A stretch of DNA of 64,000 nucleotides from Pseudogulbenkiania subflava DSM 22618 (GCF_900177275.1 NZ_FXAG01000001.1:62001-126000), one strand, 5' to 3'; shown: positions 11,800-20,602, counted from the stretch's first letter. Notes: generated from the sequence alone by a model not told the origin. Translations and numbers: made by a program.

Positions 11800-12678
11800 T
11801 CAGCGCGTCAGACGTTCCAGCGCCTCGCGGTACTTGTCCGCGGTCTTCTCGCGCACGTCCAGCGGCACCGCCGGGGCCGGCGCCTGCTTGTTCCAGCCCG
11901 AGGCTTCCAGCCAGTCGCGCACGAACTGCTTGTCGAACGACGGCGGGTTGCTGCCGGCAACGTAGCTGTCGGCCGGCCAGAAGCGGCTGGAATCCGGCGT
12001 CAGCGCCTCGTCCATCAGCGTCAGCGTGCCGTCCTCGTCCAGACCGAACTCGAACTTGGTGTCGCAGATGATGATGCCGCGGGTGGCCGCATAGAATGCC
12101 GCCGCCTTGTACAGCGTGATGGCGGTGTCGCGCACCTTCTCGGCCAGCTCGGCACCGATGATCTCGACGCAGCGCTCGTAGCTGATGTTCTCGTCGTGGT
12201 CGCCGACAGCGGCCTTGGTCGACGGGGTGAAGATCGGCTCCGGCAACTGGCTGGCCTCCTGCAGGCCCTCCGGCAGCGTGATGCCACACACGGTGCCGGA
12301 CTGCTGGTATTCCTTCCAGCCGGAACCGGCCAGGTAGCCGCGCACCACCGCCTCGATCGGCACCGCCTTCAGGCGCTTGGCCACCACGGCGCGGCCTTCC
12401 ACCTGCGGCAGGTCTTCCGCGCTCACCACGTCTTCCGGCTTGTCGCCGGTGAGGTGGTTGGGCACCAGATCCTTCAGGCGCTCGAACCAGAAGTTGGAGA
12501 TGGCGGTGAGGATCTGGCCCTTGCCCGGGATCGGGTCGTCGAGAATCACGTCGAACGCCGACAGGCGATCGGTGGCGATCATCAGCATGCGCTTGTCGTC
12601 GATCTGGTACAGGTCGCGCACCTTGCCCGAGTAGATCTTCTTCAGGCTGGTGAGGTTGGTGGTGGTGATGCCGGTCAT
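11800..12678 (-). CDS. purC: Phosphoribosylaminoimidazole-succinocarboxamide synthase
   Basis: SAICAR synthase of de novo purine synthesis, joining CAIR and aspartate with ATP. 292 residues; start ATG at 12678 with an AAGGAAG ribosome site. Motifs include the nucleotide loop [13 protein letters not shown] near the N-terminus, [11 protein letters not shown]-type segment ([12 protein letters not shown]), [13 protein letters not shown], and DTKFEFG. The longer (about 300-residue) bifunctional-free form typical of beta-proteobacteria. Last gene of the minus-strand purE-purK-purC cluster, 56 bases after purK. Confidence 0.96.
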   Translation of the reverse strand: MTGITTTNLTSLKKIYSGKVRDLYQIDDKRMLMIATDRLSAFDVILDDPIPGKGQILTAISNFWFERLKDLVPNHLTGDKPEDVVSAEDLPQVEGRAVVAKRLKAVPIEAVVRGYLAGSGWKEYQQSGTVCGITLPEGLQEASQLPEPIFTPSTKAAVGDHDENISYERCVEIIGAELAEKVRDTAITLYKAAAFYAATRGIIICDTKFEFGLDEDGTLTLMDEALTPDSSRFWPADSYVAGSNPPSFDKQFVRDWLEASGWNKQAPAPAVPLDVREKTADKYREALERLTR

Positions 12679-12734
12679 GTTGCTTCCTTGAAAACAAACC
12701 GGGCGCCCGCAGCGGTGCGCCCGAAATCCGATGA

Positions 12735-13865
12735 TTACAGCGTGTCCTTGAGCGCCTCGGCCTGCTCCAGCGCGGCGTCGGCGTCGGCCGACAGCACGGT
12801 GTAGTGGCCCATCTTGCGGCCGGCACGCGCCTGCTGCTTGCCGTACAGGTGCAGGTGGACGTTGGGCGCCTCGGCCAGCACCGCCCAGTTGGGCTCGCCG
12901 CCGTCCTCGCGCCAGCTGTCGCCCAGCAGGTTGACCATCACCGCCGGACTCAACAGGTCGGTGCGGCCCGGCAGCAGATCGCACATGGCGCGCACCTGCT
13001 GCTGGAACTGGTCGGTGAGGCAAGCATCCAGCGTGTAGTGGCCGGAGTTGTGCGGGCGCGGCGCGATCTCGTTGACCACCAGCGTGTCGTCGGCGAGCAC
13101 GAAGAACTCCACCGCCAGCACGCCGACGTAGTCGAGCGCTTCGGCCAACGTCTTGGCCATCTGCTGCGCCTGCGCCGCCAGTGCCGGGGCGATGCGCGCC
13201 GGCACGATGGAGACGTCGAGAATGCCCCCGGCGTGACGGTTCTCCGCCACCGGAAACACCGCCACCTGCGCCGGCGAGGTGCGGGTCACGATGGCCGACA
13301 CCTCGAGCTGGAGGTCGAGCATCTTTTCCAGCACGCAGGCCTGGCCACCCAGGTCGGCGTAGGCAGCGCGCGCCTCGTCGGCGGTCTTCACGCGCACCTG
13401 GCCCTTGCCGTCGTAGCCCAGGCGAGCGGTCTTGAGGATGCCCGGCAGGTACGGGGTCAGGTCGACCTGGATCTCCTCGACCGACTCGATCGCAAGATAC
13501 GGTGCGGTCGGCAGGCCGGCCTTGTTGATCCAGCCCTTCTCGACGATGCGGTCCTGCGCGATCGCCACGCAGTCGCCGGACGGCGACACGCGGGTCTTCT
13601 GCGCCAGCGTGCGCATGGCGTCGGCGTTGACGTTCTCGAATTCGGTGGTGACCGCCGCGCAGGTCTCGGCCAGCGTCTTCAGCGCCTCCGCATCGTTGTA
13701 CGGCGCGCACAGGTGCACGTCGGCGAAGCGCGCCGCCGGGGCGTTGGCGTCCGGATCGAGCACGGTGACGCGGTAGCCCATGGTCTTGGCGGCCACGGTG
13801 AACATGCTGCCCAGCTGGCCACCGCCAAGAATGCCCAGCATCGCCGGGGGGAGAATCGCCGCCAT
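12735..13865 (-). CDS. purK: 5-(carboxyamino)imidazole ribonucleotide synthase
   Basis: ATP-grasp enzyme of 376 residues that carboxylates AIR to N5-CAIR with bicarbonate and ATP, the step before PurE. The N-terminal motif [19 protein letters not shown], the ATP-grasp region ([10 protein letters not shown]), the catalytic segment [22 protein letters not shown] and the C-terminal barrel are all present. The start overlaps the purE stop by one base (TAATG), so the pair is coupled. Confidence 0.96.
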   Translation of the reverse strand: MAAILPPAMLGILGGGQLGSMFTVAAKTMGYRVTVLDPDANAPAARFADVHLCAPYNDAEALKTLAETCAAVTTEFENVNADAMRTLAQKTRVSPSGDCVAIAQDRIVEKGWINKAGLPTAPYLAIESVEEIQVDLTPYLPGILKTARLGYDGKGQVRVKTADEARAAYADLGGQACVLEKMLDLQLEVSAIVTRTSPAQVAVFPVAENRHAGGILDVSIVPARIAPALAAQAQQMAKTLAEALDYVGVLAVEFFVLADDTLVVNEIAPRPHNSGHYTLDACLTDQFQQQVRAMCDLLPGRTDLLSPAVMVNLLGDSWREDGGEPNWAVLAEAPNVHLHLYGKQQARAGRKMGHYTVLSADADAALEQAEALKDTL

Positions 13866-14353
13866 TATTCGACCTCCGGCAGCGTCATCGCCAGCACGGT
13901 GTCTTCCTGCTTCTTGCGGAACGCCTTGAGCTGGTCGGCCAGGGCGGGGTTGCCGTTGGCCAGCATCGCCACGGCGAACAACGCGGCATTGGCGGCCCCC
14001 GCCTCGCCGATGGCGAAGGTGGCCACCGGGATGCCCTTGGGCATCTGCACGATGGACAGCAGCGAATCCTCGCCGCGCAGGTACTTGGACGGCACCGGCA
14101 CGCCCAGCACCGGCACGTGGGTTTTGGCGGCCAGCATGCCCGGCAGGTGGGCGGCGCCGCCGGCACCGGCGATGATCGCCTTGAGCCCGCGCGCTTCGGC
14201 GCTGGCGGCGTAGTCGAACAGCAGGTCAGGAGTGCGGTGGGCGGAGACGACGCGGGTTTCGAACGCGACGCCAAAGTCCTTGAGAACGCGGGCGGCGTTC
14301 TGCATGACGTCCCAGTCGCTGTTGCTACCCATCACGATACCGACTTCGATCAT
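13865..14353 (-). CDS. purE: N5-CAIR mutase
   Basis: 162 residues; class I PurE, rearranging N5-CAIR to CAIR. The active-site motifs [14 protein letters not shown] (residues 3-17), [12 protein letters not shown] and [12 protein letters not shown] are intact, as is the stretch with [20 protein letters not shown]. The ATG at 14353 is chosen because upstream in-frame codons run into low-quality repeat sequence. First gene of purEKC, with a TAAAAT -10 element upstream. Confidence 0.96.
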   Translation of the reverse strand: MIEVGIVMGSNSDWDVMQNAARVLKDFGVAFETRVVSAHRTPDLLFDYAASAEARGLKAIIAGAGGAAHLPGMLAAKTHVPVLGVPVPSKYLRGEDSLLSIVQMPKGIPVATFAIGEAGAANAALFAVAMLANGNPALADQLKAFRKKQEDTVLAMTLPEVE

Positions 14354-14387
14354 GGCGGAAGAGCCTGTAAGGTATGGAAAAAACGGG

Positions 14388-14393
14388 ATTTTA
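14388..14393 (-). promoter_or_regulatory. Probable -10 element for purEKC
   Basis: TAAAAT on the minus strand within GGGTAAAATCCCG, about 35 bases before the purE ATG. The same GGGTAAAATC context precedes uvrD at 50762-50771. No good -35 hexamer is apparent, and no PurR-type operator was recognised. Confidence 0.45.
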
Positions 14394-14477
14394 CCCGAAT
14401 GCCGCGTCAGGCCGGAACCTTTTCTCGCTTTCGGCCGGAACAACCGGAGCCAAGACAGACACGACCCGTCCCACCCC

Positions 14478-14796
14478 CCGTTGGCCCGTGCCGCTTGGGC
14501 TGGGTGGGGCAAGGTTTTAAGCCGCCGCTTGTTTGAGCGATTTGACGTTAGCAAATACGTCCGCTGAGCAAATCTCCGCGTGCCAATCCATCGCTGAGCA
14601 AATCAAAGATTTGCACGCAGAGATTGGCCCAGCGATGGATTTGCACGCATGGAGTTCGGCGGCGCCTTGCCCCATCCGGACCACGCGGGAACTCACGGGC
14701 CGTCGGGGTCGCCTGGGGTTGCAAGGGGGCTGGGACGCAGCCCCCTTGCCTGCCGGCGGTCAGCACCGCGGCTAAAACATCGTCCGCACAGCGGAC
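14478..14796 (+). repeat. ~310-base repeat, family A copy 2 (inverted partner at 24102-24410)
   Basis: Starts in CCCGTTGGCCCGTGCCGCTTGGG, passes through AAGCCGCCGCTTGTTTGAGCG, GATTTGACGTTAGC, a stem module with GCAAATC and GATTTGC arms, GGCGGCGCCTTGCCC, and ends in GGCGGTCAGCACCG and CATCGTCCGC. The reverse complement of 24102-24410 follows the same order almost throughout. The gap between purE and cpoB (14354-15116) holds only this, the D2 element and the nested element. Confidence 0.85.
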
Positions 14797-14839
14797 ACAA
14801 ACCCCGACCTCATACAGAAGATCTGTGGGCAAATTCTCG

Positions 14840-15114
14840 GAGCTTGTGAAAGAAATCGTCCCACAGGGATTTCCAGCGGTCATCGCCGCGCATGAGACAG
14901 GTTCGACCCCAGGAAGTTGGAATGACACAGCCGTACAAATAGTACGGCGAGCATCACAGGACCGGGATCGGGGCGCCCAGCAGATTTAGAGCCGCTAGCA
15001 AAACCCAGTGCAACGGTCTTGGCTAGGCGCGCGGCCGCAGACAGTACAACTAGTACGGCAAGGCCGCACAACAACGCCAAGAGGGTTTTGCTAGCGGCTC
15101 GTATTCACAAGCTC
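14840..15114 (-). repeat. Correia-like element, family D copy 2, interrupted
   Basis: Bounded by GAGCTTGTGAA (14840-14850) and TTCACAAGCTC (15104-15114), perfect 11-base inverted ends. Shares the core CAGCCGTACAAATAGTACGG (14927-14948) with copies 1 and 3. Its right end is split by the 112-base element at 14989-15100; without that insertion the sequence reads like copy 3 (GATTTATTCACAAGC). The element ends two bases from the cpoB stop codon. Confidence 0.85.
14989..15100 (-). mobile_element. Nested Correia-like miniature element with 18-base terminal repeats
   Basis: 112 bases flanked by perfect 18-base inverted repeats, GAGCCGCTAGCAAAACCC and its complement. The centre, read on the minus strand, is CTTGCCGTACTAGTTGTACT followed by GTCTGCGGC, which from memory closely matches the core of the Neisseria Correia element. 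It is inserted in the D2 repeat at a TA: TA precedes it (14987-14988) and TA follows one base after it (15102-15103). No transposase; presumably mobilised in trans by an IS630/mariner-type enzyme. Confidence 0.85.
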
Positions 15115-15116
15115 GC

Positions 15117-15893
15117 TTACATCTGCGCCAACTGCTCCTTGGCCTTGGCCGCCGCCGCGCTCTTCGGATAGAGCTTGATCAGGCGGCGCAAGGTCGCCTT
15201 GGCCACGTCGACCTGGCCCAGGTCGCGCTGGCAGTTGGCGATGTTGCGCAAGGCGTCCGGTGCCTTGGGATGATTCGGATTGCGCTCGACGAAACGGCGA
15301 TGGATGTCGATGGCGGCATCGTACTGGCGCTGCGCGGCATGCGCCACGCCGAGCCAGTACATGGCGTCGACCGCCTCCACCGCGCCGGGGTTCTGGTCGA
15401 TGAAGCGCTTCAGGGCCTCGGTGGCGTGCGGGAAGTCGCGGTTGCGCAGCAGGGCGATGGCCTTGTCGTAGTCGGCGCTGGCCGGCGCCGCCGCTGGCGC
15501 CGATGAGCTCGGCGCGCTGCCGTCGGTAGCGCCCGACGGAGCCGACGAGGCCGGTGCGCCGCCTTCCAGCTTGGCGAGGCGGGCGTCCAGGTCGGCGTAG
15601 AGATCGTTCTGGCGCTTCTGCGTGTTCTGCAGGTTGTAGCCCTGCACTTCCAGCTCGCCGCGCAGGCGCGCCTGCTCGGCCTTGAGGCTTTCCAGCTCGC
15701 TGATCATCGCCAGCAACTTGTCGTTGGACAGCTTGGTTTCGACGTCGGTCAGGCGGGTGTTGGCCTGGCGATTGACCTGATCCAGCTGGCGCCGGGTATC
15801 TTCCAGGCGGCCGCGGGTTTCGTCCAGCTCGGTGGTGGTGGCGCAGCCAGCCAGCAGGGTCAGCAACAGCGCACCGAGGGCAAGCCGTTTCAT
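15117..15893 (-). CDS. cpoB: Tol-Pal associated TPR protein CpoB (YbgF)
   Basis: 258 residues from the ATG at 15893 (AAGGAA ribosome site); a start 21 bases upstream is less likely because it delays the signal peptide. CpoB coordinates outer-membrane constriction with septal peptidoglycan synthesis. Residues 1-18 form a lipoprotein signal ending LLAGC. A coiled coil (about 25-95) provides trimerisation, a Ser/Ala/Pro linker follows, and three TPR repeats (about 135-258) end the protein. The lipobox cysteine is a difference from E. coli CpoB, which is soluble in the periplasm. Confidence 0.9.
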   Translation of the reverse strand: MKRLALGALLLTLLAGCATTTELDETRGRLEDTRRQLDQVNRQANTRLTDVETKLSNDKLLAMISELESLKAEQARLRGELEVQGYNLQNTQKRQNDLYADLDARLAKLEGGAPASSAPSGATDGSAPSSSAPAAAPASADYDKAIALLRNRDFPHATEALKRFIDQNPGAVEAVDAMYWLGVAHAAQRQYDAAIDIHRRFVERNPNHPKAPDALRNIANCQRDLGQVDVAKATLRRLIKLYPKSAAAAKAKEQLAQM

Positions 15894-16021
15894 GATCGTG
15901 TTCCTTGAAGACAATCGGGCCGCTCAGGATACGTCATCCGGAACGGCCCGGGGGCACAACGTGGCCCCCTTCCAGTATGACGGCCAGGCCATCGGCTCGC
16001 CCGCCAACTGAATACAGGCGG

Positions 16022-16558
16022 TTACTCGCCGTCGTAGGCGATGTCGGCACGGCGGTTCTGCGCGTAATCGGCCTCGGTGTTGCCGGTCGCCTTCGGCTTT
16101 TCCTTGCCGAAGCTGACGGCTTCCAGCTGGTTTTCCTTGACGCCGATAACCTGCATGGCGTTCTTCACGCTCTCGGCGCGACGTTGGCCCAGGCCCAGGT
16201 TGTACTCGCGGCTGCCGCGCGCGTCGGTGTTACCCTGGATCACCACCTTGCGGTTCGGGTGCCCCTTCAGGTATTCGGCGTGGTTGGCCACGGTCTGCTG
16301 TTCACTCTGCTTGACGGCGGAGGAGTCGAAGTCGAAGTACACACTGCGCTTGGACAGCGGGCTGTTCGGATCCTTCAGCGGGTCGACGGCCACGGTGCCT
16401 TGACCGGCGGCGCCGGTGTCGGCCGGCAGGGTGGCGCTCTGACCGGCGCCGGCGCTGCCGTTCTCGGTCGGGGCGGCAGTTTCCAGAGGCTTGGTACTGG
16501 AGCAGGCGGCCAGCAGGGCGACGGTGGCGGTACCGATCAGCAGGTGTTTCAGGTTCAT
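16022..16558 (-). CDS. pal: Peptidoglycan-associated lipoprotein Pal
   Basis: 178 residues. Outer-membrane lipoprotein with signal LIGTATVALLAAC, an Ala/Gly/Thr-rich linker (about 22-65), and an OmpA-type peptidoglycan-binding domain: YFDFDSSAVK, IQGNTDARGSREYNLGLGQR, QNRRADIAY. Binds diaminopimelate-containing peptidoglycan and TolB. Lies between tolB (125 bases) and cpoB (128 bases) on the minus strand. Confidence 0.96.
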   Translation of the reverse strand: MNLKHLLIGTATVALLAACSSTKPLETAAPTENGSAGAGQSATLPADTGAAGQGTVAVDPLKDPNSPLSKRSVYFDFDSSAVKQSEQQTVANHAEYLKGHPNRKVVIQGNTDARGSREYNLGLGQRRAESVKNAMQVIGVKENQLEAVSFGKEKPKATGNTEADYAQNRRADIAYDGE

Positions 16559-16683
16559 GCATTGACTCCTAAGGTATTGGTCAAAGTGGGCAAGCGACTG
16601 CGCAAAAGGCAATCCGCTAACTGATAGCGGACAGGGAGAACCGTTCAGGGTTCCCCCCGTCATCGCGATATCCGGAAAAATCC

Positions 16684-17970
16684 TCAGGGACGGTTGAACG
16701 GCCCCCACGCCGGGTCCTGCACGTCGCCGTTGATCACGGCGAGGCGCACCTTGCTGCTGCCGTCCGGGGTGGCGGCGTACAGCACGCTCTTGCCCCCCTC
16801 GTCGCTGGCGAACAGCACCATGCGGCTGTTCGGGGCGAAGCTCGGCCGCTCGTTGTAGGCGCCGCTGGACAGCACGCGGTTGTCGCCGCTGGCCAGGTCC
16901 TGCACCACCACGCGGAACTGCCCGGCGGCACGGCGAATGTAGCTCAGGGTGCGGCCGTCCGGCGACACCTTGGGCGAGACGTTGTAGCTGCCGTCCCAGC
17001 TCAGGCGGCGCGCGCTGCCGCCAGCCACCGGCTGCACGTAGATCTGCGGACCGCCGGCACGGTCGGAGACGAAGTAGAGCTGGCTGCCGTCCGGGCTCCA
17101 CGCCGGCTCGGTATCGATGGCGTTGCTGTGCGTGACGCGCCGCGCGCCGCCGCCGTTGGCGTCGATCACATAGATCTGCGAGGTGCCGCTGGTGGTGAGC
17201 ACCACGGCTAGCTGGCGCCCGTCCGGACTCCACGCCGGGGCGGAGTTGCTGCCCTTGAAGTTGGCGACGATGTGGCGCTGGCCGGTAACGAGGTTCTGTA
17301 CCCACACCACCGGTTTCTTGGCCTCGAACGAGACGTAGGCGATCTTGCCGCCGTCCGGGCTCCACGCCGGCGAGATGATCGGTTCCTTGGAGCGCAGGAT
17401 GGTCTGGGCGCCGCGGCCGTCCATGTCGGCCACCTGCAGCAGGTAGTCGCGGCCGGACTTGAGCACGTAGCTGATGCGGGTGTTGAAGATGCCCTTCTGC
17501 CCGGTGATCGCCTCGTAGATCATGTCGGCGATGGTGTGCGCCACTTCGCGCGAGCGCTCCGGCGTCACGGTGAATTCACCCGAGGTCAGCTGCTTCTGCT
17601 GGGCGGCGTCGAACAGGCGGAAGCTGATCTTCACCTGGCCGCCCGCCGCCTCGACCTTGCCGATGGCGAGCGACTGGGCGCCGGCGCCCCGCCACGCCGG
17701 ATAGTTGATCTGCGCCGGCTCGAAGGCCGGGTTGGCGGCGCTGGCCGGGTCGACCATGCGGAACGCCCCGGTGAGCAGCAGATCGTTGCGGATGATCGGG
17801 GTCAGCGCCTCGCGCACCTGCGTGGTTTCGTTCTGGAACGGCAGGACCGCGATGGCGTGGCGGTTGGCGCCGCCGCCGACGATCTCGATGGTCATGTCGG
17901 CGCGGGCCACGCCGGCGGCAGCCAGACACAGCAGCAACATTGCTCGGATCAGCGTTTTGACGATGGGCAT
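16684..17970 (-). CDS. tolB: Tol-Pal translocation protein TolB
   Basis: 428-residue periplasmic protein with a cleavable signal peptide (MLLLCLAAAGVARA). The N-terminal TolB domain (about 22-160) is followed by a six-bladed beta-propeller whose blades carry repeated SPDG motifs (PAWSPDGGKIAYVSF, PAWSPDGRQLAVVL, PAWSPDGSQLYFVS and others). It links Pal and TolA. It starts 28 bases after tolA in the same operon. Confidence 0.96.
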   Translation of the reverse strand: MPIVKTLIRAMLLLCLAAAGVARADMTIEIVGGGANRHAIAVLPFQNETTQVREALTPIIRNDLLLTGAFRMVDPASAANPAFEPAQINYPAWRGAGAQSLAIGKVEAAGGQVKISFRLFDAAQQKQLTSGEFTVTPERSREVAHTIADMIYEAITGQKGIFNTRISYVLKSGRDYLLQVADMDGRGAQTILRSKEPIISPAWSPDGGKIAYVSFEAKKPVVWVQNLVTGQRHIVANFKGSNSAPAWSPDGRQLAVVLTTSGTSQIYVIDANGGGARRVTHSNAIDTEPAWSPDGSQLYFVSDRAGGPQIYVQPVAGGSARRLSWDGSYNVSPKVSPDGRTLSYIRRAAGQFRVVVQDLASGDNRVLSSGAYNERPSFAPNSRMVLFASDEGGKSVLYAATPDGSSKVRLAVINGDVQDPAWGPFNRP

Positions 17971-17998
17971 CGGCTTCCTCGGTGGTGCGATGGGGGTC

Positions 17999-18952
17999 TC
18001 AATGGGGACGGAATTCCAGCTTGAGCTGGCGGAAATCGGTAAAGCTGGCGCCGGCCGGCAGCGACGGGAAGACTTTCGCCTCCCAGATCGCGCGCTGCAC
18101 CGCCTCGTCGTAGGCGGAGTTGCCGCTCGACGCCAACAGGCGCACCGCGCGCACTTCCAGCGACGGCAGCAGCGTCACCTGCACCACCGCCTTGGGGTTG
18201 CCCGACAGCTCGGGCGGGATCTGCACCAGCGGCTTCACCTTGGCCTGGACCTTGCTGGCGTAGCCGTCCAGGTTCAGCGACGTGCCGTTGGCCGAACCGC
18301 CCACCACGCCGGTTTTCTGACCGGCCTGGTCGCTGCGGGCGTTGCCCTTCCTGGTGGTGTTGCTGCTGCCAAGATCGGCCAGCAGGTCGTCGGCTTCCGG
18401 GTTGTAGCGCGGCGCCGGCTTGCTGCCCTTGCCCGGCGGCAGCTCAGCCGCCTTCTTCTCGGCATGCTTGTCGGGCACGCTGTCGGCCTTGGCGGTTTTC
18501 ACCGGCGGGGCCTTCTCGACCGGCTTGGCTGCCGGCTGCGGCTTGGCCTGCTTCACCACCTCCGGCTTGGCTTCGCGCTTCGGCTCCGGCTTCGGTTCAG
18601 GTTTCGGCTTGGGTTCCGGTTTCGGCTCCGGCTTGGGTTCCGGCTTCTGCGCGGGCGGCAGCGGCTTGCGTTTCTCGCCGAGATTGACCTCGGCGCGCGG
18701 CGGCTCGACCGGCGCCGGCGCGACCTTGGGCGGTTCCGGCTGCGGACGGGGAGCAGGTTGCGGCACGGCAACGCTCGGCGCCTGCGGCGGCGGCGGTGCG
18801 CTGCTCCACAGCTCGACGGCGACCGGGGCGTCTTGCGGCTTGTCGTTCGAGCTCAGTCCGCCCAGCACCAGGAGCAGCACCACCGTGGCGTGCAGCAGCA
18901 GCGACAGGATGACCGGCCACGGTGAATTGCGTTGTTCGGCCACGGCGATCAT
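17999..18952 (-). CDS. tolA: Cell envelope protein TolA
   Basis: 317 residues. A single inner-membrane anchor (about residues 12-34, WPVILSLLLHATVVLLLVLG) with the conserved SLLLH, then a long Pro/Lys/Glu domain (about 50-205, including PEPKPEPKPEPKPKPEPK) spanning the periplasm, then a C-terminal TonB-like domain. Couples the TolQR motor to TolB/Pal. The start overlaps the tolR stop by four bases (ATGA). The middle domain is proline-rich rather than the alanine/lysine helix of E. coli TolA. Confidence 0.93.
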   Translation of the reverse strand: MIAVAEQRNSPWPVILSLLLHATVVLLLVLGGLSSNDKPQDAPVAVELWSSAPPPPQAPSVAVPQPAPRPQPEPPKVAPAPVEPPRAEVNLGEKRKPLPPAQKPEPKPEPKPEPKPKPEPKPEPKREAKPEVVKQAKPQPAAKPVEKAPPVKTAKADSVPDKHAEKKAAELPPGKGSKPAPRYNPEADDLLADLGSSNTTRKGNARSDQAGQKTGVVGGSANGTSLNLDGYASKVQAKVKPLVQIPPELSGNPKAVVQVTLLPSLEVRAVRLLASSGNSAYDEAVQRAIWEAKVFPSLPAGASFTDFRQLKLEFRPH

Positions 18953-19353
18953 TTGCCCTGTTTCACCGTCAGCGCCACACGCTTGATGCCGGCCTTGTGC
19001 AGGTCGTCGGCGATCTCCACCACCTCGGCGTACTTCAGGTCGCGGTCGGCGGTGATGGCGACCGGGCGCTCGGTGGCGTTGAGCTCGCGCAAACGCGCGA
19101 TCAGCTCGTCCTTGCCGGCCAACGGCGTTTCCTTGCCGTCGGCCTTGAGCTGCATCGCCTTGTCCGCCTCGACGATCACCTCCAGCGGCTGCTCGTTGAG
19201 CGCGGCGGCGTGCGACACGCTCGGCACGTCGATCACGCCGGGGGTGAACAGCGGCGTGGTGACCATGAAAATCACCAGCAGTACCAGCATGACGTCGATG
19301 TAAGGCACAACGTTCATCTGGTTCATCTGGCGGCGGGGGCGTCGATTGAGCAT
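18949..19353 (-). CDS. tolR: Tol motor stator protein TolR
   Basis: 134 residues of the ExbD/TolR family. A short basic cytoplasmic tail, one membrane helix containing the essential aspartate (NVVPYIDVMLVLLVIFMV, Asp near residue 20), then a periplasmic domain. With TolQ it forms the proton-driven motor that energises TolA. No tolQ or ybgC precedes it, and the 120 bases between it and the next gene are too short to hold them, so the partner must be encoded elsewhere. The ribosome site is weak. Confidence 0.93.
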   Translation of the reverse strand: MLNRRPRRQMNQMNVVPYIDVMLVLLVIFMVTTPLFTPGVIDVPSVSHAAALNEQPLEVIVEADKAMQLKADGKETPLAGKDELIARLRELNATERPVAITADRDLKYAEVVEIADDLHKAGIKRVALTVKQGK

Positions 19354-19429
19354 GGCAGCGTAGCGAATAACGGCGTCTGGCCGGATGATACCATCGCGGC
19401 CACAGGGGTTTGATGACAGAAACAGTAAA

Positions 19430-19470
19430 GACCGGCCGGCGCGGCGGAAAGTTCAGCCGGGACGCCGGTC
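19430..19470 (-). terminator. Hairpin terminator after the O-methyltransferase gene
   Basis: On the minus strand GACCGGC and GCCGGTC arms enclose a G+C-rich loop and are followed by TTTACTGTTT. It lies just after the methyltransferase stop and separates it from tolR. Confidence 0.55.
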
Positions 19471-19474
19471 GGCA

Positions 19475-20140
19475 TTACAAGCGGGTGGCCAGCGTCAGGC
19501 CGTCGCCCACCGGCAGCACCGTGAGCTTGATGCGGGGATCGTGCTTCAGGCCGGCGTTGAAGGCGTGCATGATGTGCACCCCGGGCGGGTCTTCCGGGCG
19601 TGGCGCGATCACGCGGCCGCTGAGGAAGATGTTGTCGATGGCGATCACCCCGCCCGGCCGCACCAGCTGGAGGCAAGCCTCGAAGTAGTCTGGGTAGGAC
19701 GGCTTGTCGGCGTCGATGAAGGCCAGGTCGAAGCTGCCGGCGCGCCCTTCGGCCAACAACGCCTCAAGCGTAACGAGCGCCGGCTGCAGCACCAGCCGGA
19801 TGCGCCCGGCCACGCCGGCCTTCTGCCAGTACTCGCGGGCGATGGCGGTGAAGGTGTCGCTGACGTCGCAGGCCACCACCTCGCTGTCATCCGGCATCGC
19901 CAGCGCCACCGCCAGCGCGCTGTAGCCGGTGAACACCCCGATTTCCAGGTAGCGCCGCGCGCCGATCAGCTGCGCCAGCCAGGCCATGAACTGGCCCTGC
20001 TCCGGGGCGATCTGCATCTTGGCCAGGCGATGGCCGGCGGTGAAGGCGCGCAGCTCGGCCATCACCGGGTGTTCGGTGACGCCGATGGCCATCAGGTAGT
20101 CGTGCAAGGGTGTATCGAGCGGCACGGTACGGCTGGTCAT
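19475..20140 (-). CDS. Class I SAM-dependent O-methyltransferase
   Basis: 221 residues, of the catechol/caffeoyl-CoA O-methyltransferase group. SAM-binding motif I is YLEIGVFTGYSALAVALAM (about residues 65-84), the metal- and substrate-binding FIDADKPSYPDYFE follows, then DNIFLSG. Such enzymes methylate catechol-like hydroxyls using a divalent metal; the physiological substrate here is not evident. A Correia-like element begins two bases upstream of the start codon (ATG at 20140), so native promoter and ribosome site are displaced or supplied by that element. Confidence 0.9.
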   Translation of the reverse strand: MTSRTVPLDTPLHDYLMAIGVTEHPVMAELRAFTAGHRLAKMQIAPEQGQFMAWLAQLIGARRYLEIGVFTGYSALAVALAMPDDSEVVACDVSDTFTAIAREYWQKAGVAGRIRLVLQPALVTLEALLAEGRAGSFDLAFIDADKPSYPDYFEACLQLVRPGGVIAIDNIFLSGRVIAPRPEDPPGVHIMHAFNAGLKHDPRIKLTVLPVGDGLTLATRL

Positions 20141-20141
20141 G

Positions 20142-20359
20142 ATTCCAATTCGCCTTAGATAACGATCACTTTGTCGGCGGCACTTCGCAGCCTGCGTGCG
20201 AATCTATCGCTGGGCAAATCCCTGCGTGCCAATCTTCGATTGGCTCTGCGATGGATTTGCACGCAGAGATTCGTTCAGCGAGCACTTGCCGTACTAGTTG
20301 TACTGTCTGCGGCCCCGCTCGCTTGCCTTCGCGTGCTCGTTCCTGATGCTTTCTGGAAT
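20142..20359 (+). mobile_element. Correia-like element with ATTCCA ends (long copy)
   Basis: 218 bases with inverted ends ATTCCA/TGGAAT. Opens ATTCCAATTCGCCTTAGATA, contains a stem module (about 20195-20285, CAAATC/GATTTG arms) and the Correia-type core GCCGTACTAGTTGTACTGTC (20288-20307) then TGCGGCCCCGCTCGCTTGCC. The copy at 48628-48787 has the same ends and core but lacks most of the stem module, like the long and short forms of Correia elements. Confidence 0.85.
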
Positions 20360-20378
20360 GACCAAACTTCAAAACGAC

Positions 20379-20401
20379 AAAACGCCCGCGAAAACGGGCG
20401 T
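20379..20401 (-). terminator. Terminator of the DUF3460 gene
   Basis: Minus strand: ACGCCCG-TTTTCG-CGGGCGT-type stem followed by TTTTGTCGTTTT, 20 bases after the DUF3460 stop codon. Confidence 0.85.
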
Positions 20402-20422
20402 GTGGGGCCAAACGGAGCGAAC

Positions 20423-20602
20423 TTACTCCGGCTGGTAGACGTAGGGCTTTTGCGGCACGCGCGCCGCTTTCCAGCGGCGCTGATCGTCGAGATCGACCTT
20501 GCGGTCCCACCAGGTCAGGCGCAGCTCGCGGCGCTCGCTGTCCACTTGCGGGTTCTTGTCGAGAAATTCGGTCATGAAATCGGTGAATTCGGACTGGTAC
20601 AT
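20423..20602 (-). CDS. DUF3460 family small protein
   Basis: 59 residues from the ATG at 20602, which has a GAGGAAAG ribosome site; a possible start at 20632 lacks one. The sequence MYQSEFTDFMTEFLDKNPQV and the following RRELRLTWWDRKVDLD match the short DUF3460 family found in beta-proteobacteria as I know it. No signal or membrane segment; function unknown. It has its own terminator. Confidence 0.85.
   Translation of the reverse strand: MYQSEFTDFMTEFLDKNPQVDSERRELRLTWWDRKVDLDDQRRWKAARVPQKPYVYQPE

Noticed and set aside
11800-13710. Minus-strand frame of 636 codons that contains purC as its C-terminus
   Set aside because: The upstream half is purK read in the wrong frame; PurC begins at 12678 with a ribosome site, so this is not a fusion protein.
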